From Jiangella aurantiaca (GTDB lineage: Bacteria > Actinomycetota > Actinomycetes > Jiangellales > Jiangellaceae): 43,924 nucleotides of DNA. A program made the translations under genes and the position numbers. Of the stretch, positions 40,239 through 43,924 are shown piece after piece. Position 1 is the first letter of the stretch. Each line of letters begins with the position of its first letter. The notes below the pieces were generated by a model. The model saw only the letters and a list, made by a program, of their open reading frames with translations. It ran no database searches and was not told where the DNA came from. The stretch covers positions 1-43,924 of the forward strand of contig NZ_SMLB01000051.1 of assembly GCF_004349105.1 (NCBI RefSeq). Direction: 5' to 3'.

Positions 40239-40328
40239 CCTAGGAGTATGCCTGTCTCTCGGCCTTGCGCGCTCGCAGGCGGCGACCGCGAGCCGGCCAG
40301 GGACGTTGCCGAGGCTGGTGCAGCGGCA

Positions 40329-40535
40329 TCAGTCGCGCGGGTCGTCGACATCGGTCTCGAGCTCGGCGATCATCTCGTCGAGCCAAGCGCCGAGGGCCTG
40401 CTCGCGCCCCTCGGGCGAAATGCCCTTGCGGCGCACGTAGGCGGCGAACTCCGCAGCCAGGCCGACGGCATCGAGGTCGAGCCCGGGATCGTCCCAATCG
40501 GGCTCCGGCGAATTCACCTGTGTCGACCTCGTCAT
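40329..40535 (-). CDS. Small acidic helical protein, paralogue of 1420-1623
   Basis: 68 residues: a polar Asp-rich start, then L-D-A-V-G-L-A-A-E-F-A-A-Y-V-R-R-K-G-I-S-P and A-L-G-A-W-L-D-E-M-I-A-E-L-E-T. The helical core matches the gene at 1420-1623. ATG 40535 has GGGGGC upstream. A SigB-like element lies about 130 bases upstream. Function unknown. Confidence 0.7.
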   Translation of the reverse strand: MTRSTQVNSPEPDWDDPGLDLDAVGLAAEFAAYVRRKGISPEGREQALGAWLDEMIAELETDVDDPRD

Positions 40536-40663
40536 CGGGCCCCCATGCCATCGGGCGTGCTGCCGCGTCCCTCTTCACGGCCGTCTCCTGCGGACCGATC
40601 AGAACTTCGGGATGCATGGTACAGACCAATCTAGCTGCGGTCTTCTCGTCGTCTTCATCCGCT

Positions 40664-40687
40664 ATACCCACAAAACTAGCCCGCAAC
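40664..40687 (-). promoter_or_regulatory. Possible SigB-type promoter
   Basis: On the minus strand GTTG, 14 bases, GGGTAT (40669-40664). It would give the gene at 40329-40535 a leader of about 120 bases. Otherwise the gap 40536-40870 shows only this and the promoter at 40806. Confidence 0.35.
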
Positions 40688-40805
40688 GGTCACCATTGTC
40701 GCGGCCAAGTGTGCCGAACGGCTCGGCAAAGATCGACGAAACGGCAGCGCGTGGAGCTCCGCGGGGACGACGATGGTCTCGAGCGCACATTCCACCCACG
40801 GTCCC

Positions 40806-40829
40806 GCATGCCCCGTGAGGGAAGGGTAC
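40806..40829 (+). promoter_or_regulatory. SigB/SigF-type promoter
   Basis: GCAT (40806-40809), 14 bases, GGGTAC (40824-40829); 41 bases before the ATG at 40871. Confidence 0.5.
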
Positions 40830-40870
40830 GGACGCATGGGATGTTGCGGCTCCAGAGAGGGCGGGTCGGG

Positions 40871-41086
40871 ATGGCTGCTGGGGACATTCACACAGTGCCG
40901 CGCGGTGATCGCTGGGCGAACGTGTTCGAGGACGGCGAGCGGCTGATCGTCATCGCGGGCACGAAGGAGACGGCGGCGCGCATGGGCCGCGAGCTGGCCC
41001 GCTTGCGGGGCGTCCGGCACATCGTCCACGAGCGCGACGACCTGACGGCAGACGCCGCGCGCAGCCACGATCTCATACACGGCTGA
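40871..41086 (+). CDS. DUF2188-like small protein
   Basis: 71 residues. I-H-T-V-P-R-G-D-R-W-A-N-V near the N terminus, A-R-M-G-R-E-L-A-R-L-R-G-V-R-H-I-V-H-E-R-D-D in the middle and a His/Asp-rich end match the DUF2188 pattern. Cytosolic, function unknown, usually in stress regulons. Its SigB-type promoter fits the stress island at the left of the window. Confidence 0.75.
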   Translation: MAAGDIHTVPRGDRWANVFEDGERLIVIAGTKETAARMGRELARLRGVRHIVHERDDLTADAARSHDLIHG

Positions 41087-41110
41087 GCGGCGAGCGCATC
41101 CGGCGACAGC

Positions 41111-42103
41111 CTAGGCGAGCAGCCGCCGGGCGGTGTGCTGGTCGGTGACCAGGACGTCGATCCAGCCGCCGCGGATCGCGCCGCGGATGGCGTCGACCTT
41201 GAGCGGCCCGCCGCCGACGCCGATGCGCCGCGGCACCCGCCGCAGCTGGTCGGCGCTGATGCCGAGCACGCGGTCGTGGAGGCCCGAGCGGACGGGTTCG
41301 CCGTCGCGGTCGAAGAAGTTGAGGCAGACGTCGCCGACGGCGCCGCCCGCGGCCAGACTCTCCAGGTCCCCTGGCGGGAAGGCCGGGCCGGACGACAGCC
41401 GCTGCGGCGACGTGCTCATGCTGCCGATGCCGACCAGGACGGTCGTGAGCTCCCCCCAGGCGGCGACCGCCCGCGAGATGTACGGGTCGGCCAAGAGCCC
41501 GTCGCGCACCTCCAGCGACGCGACGACGCCGGGCGCGACCAGGTAGACCGGCTCCGCGCCGGTCAGCTCGGCCAGCCGGTCGGTGAGCCGGGTCGCCTGC
41601 ACCTGCACCGCCGGGTTGCCGATGGCGCCGAGGATCTGCACGACGACCTCGGCGGACCGGGCCGGCACCGGCGCCATAGCCTCGACGACGGCGAGCAGCG
41701 ACACCGACCGCGACGAGATCCCGATGCGGTCGCCGGGCAGCAGCGTGCTCTCGACGTACGCGGCACCGGCCGCGCCGATCGCCCCCAGCACCGACGCCTC
41801 GTCGTCGGACTGCGTGCCGGCGATGACGACGTCGCGCAGGCCGTACCGCTCCCGCAGCGCGTACTCGAGCTCGGCGAAGACCCCGGGCGGAGTGACGACG
41901 ACGGTGCGCACGACACCCAGGCCGACAGCCTCCTTGAGCAGCCGCGACACCTTCGACTGGGTGACGTGCAGCCGGGCGGCGATGTCCGGCTGGCGCAGTC
42001 CCTCGACGTGGTACATGTGGGCGACCTTGAACAACAGGGCGAGTCGTTCGGACGGGATGCTCGGCACCGCGGCGACTCTACCGACGACGGCGGACTCGGT
42101 CAC
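41111..42103 (-). CDS. SorC-type sugar-binding transcriptional regulator
   Basis: 330 residues. N-terminal HTH with R-Q-P-D-I-A-A-R-L-H-V-T-Q-S-K-V-S-R-L-L-K-E-A, then the SorC/DeoR-like sugar-binding domain (V-V-I-A-G-T, I-G-I-S-S-R-S-V, V-Q-I-L-G-A-I-G-N, and G-V-G-G-G-P-L-K-V-D-A-I near the C terminus). GTG 42103 overlaps the permease stop as GTGA, so it is the last gene of the sugar-transport operon and probably controls it in response to a phosphorylated sugar. Confidence 0.92.
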   Translation of the reverse strand: MTESAVVGRVAAVPSIPSERLALLFKVAHMYHVEGLRQPDIAARLHVTQSKVSRLLKEAVGLGVVRTVVVTPPGVFAELEYALRERYGLRDVVIAGTQSDDEASVLGAIGAAGAAYVESTLLPGDRIGISSRSVSLLAVVEAMAPVPARSAEVVVQILGAIGNPAVQVQATRLTDRLAELTGAEPVYLVAPGVVASLEVRDGLLADPYISRAVAAWGELTTVLVGIGSMSTSPQRLSSGPAFPPGDLESLAAGGAVGDVCLNFFDRDGEPVRSGLHDRVLGISADQLRRVPRRIGVGGGPLKVDAIRGAIRGGWIDVLVTDQHTARRLLA

Positions 42104-42981
42104 TTGAGCGCTCCCGCCGTCATGCCGGCGATGAAGTACCGCTGCAGGAACAGGTACGTGATGATCACCGGCAGGCAGGTCAGCGTGACGGCGGCGGCGA
42201 TGGCCGCCCGGTCGGTCTGGTACTCGCCGACGAAGAACATGATCCCGGATGCCACCGGCCGCAGGTTCTCGTGCTGGCCGTAGAGCAGCGGGATGAGGAA
42301 CGCGTTCCAGGTGAACATGAACTGGAACACCGCCAGCGACAGCAGCCCGGGCCGGGCCAGTGGCAGCATGACGTGCCAGAACACCCGCAGCTCGCCCGCG
42401 CCGTCGACTCGGGCCGCGTCGCGCAGCTCGCCGGGCAGGCCGAGGAAGAACGCCCGCATCAGGAAGATGCCGAACGGCAGCCCCAGCGCCAGCGCCGGCA
42501 CGATGATGCCCCAGTAGCTGCCCAGCAGCCCGAGGTCGCGCACGACGTAGTACTGCGGGATCATGATCGACTGGAACGGCACCATGACGCCGAGCAGGAT
42601 CAGCACGAACAGCAGCGTCGTCACCTTCGTGCGCACCAGCGTCAGCGCATACGCCGCCATCGACGCCAGCACCACCACGAGCGGCACCACGAACGCCACG
42701 TACAGGAACGTGTTGCCGAGGTAGCTGCCGAACCGGCCGGTGACGAACGCGTTGCGGTAGTTCTCCCAGTTCAGCTCCGTCGGCAGCCCGAACGGGTCGC
42801 GGCCGATGTCGGTGGAGTCCCGCAGCGACGAGATCCAGATCCACACGAACGGGCCGACGAACACCAGTGCGGCGCCGATCAGCGCGGCGTAGCGCAGCGC
42901 GGTCCAGCCATGCCGCCCGGGCCGCTTCGACGACGACGGCGCGACCTCCGCTGGGGGTGCGGTCAGTGTCGGGACGGCCAT
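42100..42981 (-). CDS. Sugar ABC transporter permease (MalG type)
   Basis: 293 residues with about six membrane helices. The EAA loop E-L-R-D-A-A-R-V-D-G-A-G-E-L-R-V-F-W-H-V-M-L-P-L-A-R-P-G contacts the ATPase. It imports a sugar together with the other permease and a binding protein outside the window; no ATPase gene is seen, so a shared MsmK-like ATPase is likely. ATG 42981 starts two bases after the other permease stops. Confidence 0.92.
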   Translation of the reverse strand: MAVPTLTAPPAEVAPSSSKRPGRHGWTALRYAALIGAALVFVGPFVWIWISSLRDSTDIGRDPFGLPTELNWENYRNAFVTGRFGSYLGNTFLYVAFVVPLVVVLASMAAYALTLVRTKVTTLLFVLILLGVMVPFQSIMIPQYYVVRDLGLLGSYWGIIVPALALGLPFGIFLMRAFFLGLPGELRDAARVDGAGELRVFWHVMLPLARPGLLSLAVFQFMFTWNAFLIPLLYGQHENLRPVASGIMFFVGEYQTDRAAIAAAVTLTCLPVIITYLFLQRYFIAGMTAGALK

Positions 42982-42983
42982 CG

Positions 42984-43924
42984 TCACACCTCGCTCGTTC
43001 GTTCGCGCAGCCGCACGAAGACGACGGTCACGATCAGGCAGACGACCGTGAGCACCACCGACAGCGCGGCGCCGTAGCCGACCTGGTTGTCGGCAAACGC
43101 GTTCTGGTAGGTGTACGTCGCGATCAGCTGCGTGCTGTTCTGCGGCCCGCCGCGGGTCATCACCCAGACCATGTCGAACGCCTGGAAGTTGTGGATGAGC
43201 AGCAGCGACGTCACCAGCGTCACGGCATGCGAGAGCTGCGGGACGATCACGTGACGGAACCGCTGGACAGCGTTGGCGCCGTCGACCTTCGCCGCGTCGA
43301 GCAGCTCCGCCGACACGTTGTTCAGCGCCGCGGAGAAGATCACGAACGAGAGCCCGATCGACGCCCACACCGACGCCGCCAGGATCGCGTACACCGCGAC
43401 GTCCGGATCGCCCAGCCAGCCGCGCTCCAGCCCGTCCAGCCCGACGGCGTCGAGGATCCGGTTGAGCACGCCGAAGCTGGGATGGTAGATCCAGCCCCAC
43501 ACGATGCCGACGACGACGGTCGGCAGCACCTGCGGCATGAAGTAGAGCGTCCGGAAGACCGCGAACCCGCGCCCCGTGCCCCACGCCAGCAGCGCCAGCC
43601 CCAGCGACAGCGCCAGCGAGGCCGCCGTCCCGAGGCCGACCCAGAGCAGCGTGTTGCGCAGACTGACGCCGAACAGCCGGTCGTCGAGCAGGTCGAGATA
43701 GTTGCCGAGCCCGACGAACGTCTTGACCGGGTTGACGCCGTCCCACTCGTGCAGCGACAGCCAGACCGACTGCACCAGCGGGACCAGCACGAACACCAGG
43801 TACAGCACGACCGCCGGGGCGAGGAACGCCGCCGCGGCCGCCACCTCGTCGGGCCGGCCGACCCGGGCCAGGGTGGCGGCGCGGATGCTCCGCTCGCGGT
43901 CCGGCTCGCTGACGTCGTCCCAGG
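42984..43924 (-). CDS. Sugar ABC transporter permease (MalF type), 5' end outside the window
   Basis: The frame is open to the window edge; no ATG lies in the last 26 codons, and a GTG at 43844 is only an internal option. About six membrane helices and the EAA loop E-L-L-D-A-A-K-V-D-G-A-N-A-V-Q-R-F-R-H-V-I-V-P are present. N-terminal residues are charged and lie before the first helix, which fits a longer start. Partner of the MalG-type protein; the substrate-binding protein probably lies just beyond the edge. Confidence 0.9.
   Translation of the reverse strand, partial: WDDVSEPDRERSIRAATLARVGRPDEVAAAAAFLAPAVVLYLVFVLVPLVQSVWLSLHEWDGVNPVKTFVGLGNYLDLLDDRLFGVSLRNTLLWVGLGTAASLALSLGLALLAWGTGRGFAVFRTLYFMPQVLPTVVVGIVWGWIYHPSFGVLNRILDAVGLDGLERGWLGDPDVAVYAILAASVWASIGLSFVIFSAALNNVSAELLDAAKVDGANAVQRFRHVIVPQLSHAVTLVTSLLLIHNFQAFDMVWVMTRGGPQNSTQLIATYTYQNAFADNQVGYGAALSVVLTVVCLIVTVVFVRLRERTSEV

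Noticed and set aside
43844-43924. Short-chain dehydrogenase-like motif near the edge (reads G-R-P-D-E-V-A-A-A)
   Set aside because: The following residues form the first helix of a MalF-type permease and all other SDR motifs are missing, so the match is chance.
1-43924. Many long ORFs opposite or out of frame with the genes listed
   Set aside because: In very high-GC DNA stop codons are rare, so antisense frames stay open. Those frames are Arg/Pro/Ala-rich, lack motifs and lack ribosome sites.
1-43924. CRISPR array, tRNA or rRNA
   Set aside because: No regularly spaced repeats with unique spacers and no cloverleaf- or rRNA-like conserved core were found by eye. A computed scan would be needed to exclude a weak tRNA.

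Overview
The window reads as chromosome of a high-GC, soil- or plant-type actinomycete. GC is very high throughout, GTG starts and GTGA/ATGA gene overlaps are common, and the families are typical of actinobacteria: SigB/SigF-like sigma factors, ANTAR, DUF2267, DUF2188, DrrA/DrrB-type ABC pairs and an Ppx/GppA phosphatase. I cannot fix the genus; a Jiangella-like organism is a guess. No rRNA, tRNA, CRISPR array, insertion sequence or phage gene is visible.

Layout. (a) 1-200: 3' end of a mannonate-dehydratase-type enolase. (b) 400-10,700: a general-stress island with a hemerythrin protein, two SigB/SigF-type sigma factors, a GAF-ANTAR regulator, a ChaB/Rho-N protein, DUF2267, several small acidic or basic proteins and a universal stress protein. 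Many have a GNNT-N14-16-GGGTA(C/T/G) element just upstream, the known SigB/SigF promoter pattern, so the sigma factors probably drive their neighbours. (c) 8,400-16,100: small regulator/effector pairs (MarR/EamA exporter, GntR/ACC deaminase, LysR/RhtB-type exporter) and a family A DNA polymerase.

(d) 16,165-27,407: the most unusual part. It holds an FHA-domain membrane protein, two cytosolic subtilases, two cytosolic trypsin-like proteases, a 982-residue STAND-type NTPase, a second P-loop NTPase and a two-helix membrane protein. Five of these form a tight minus-strand operon (27,407 to 20,631). Proteases without signal peptides, coupled to STAND-type switches and apparent effector-associated helical domains, suggest a protease-based conflict, immunity or programmed-death module. 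The individual families are recognisable; this gene combination is not one I can name.

(e) 27,500-35,500: a DrrAB-like ABC exporter, a luciferase-like monooxygenase with an F420-reductase-like partner, a TetR/DHA2 exporter pair with twin operators, a phosphotransferase and an exopolyphosphatase. (f) 35,500-41,100: an FAD-Rieske oxidoreductase with a zinc alcohol dehydrogenase, a REC-PAS-PAS histidine kinase and two small stress proteins, again with SigB-like promoters. (g) 41,111-43,924: a SorC-type regulator with two sugar ABC permeases, running off the window end.

A 71-72 bp palindromic element occurs three times (242, 4,510, 14,313). Each copy lies 41-85 bases past a stop codon and in the same orientation relative to that gene. 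All calls rest on reading the sequence and on remembered family features; no database search was run.
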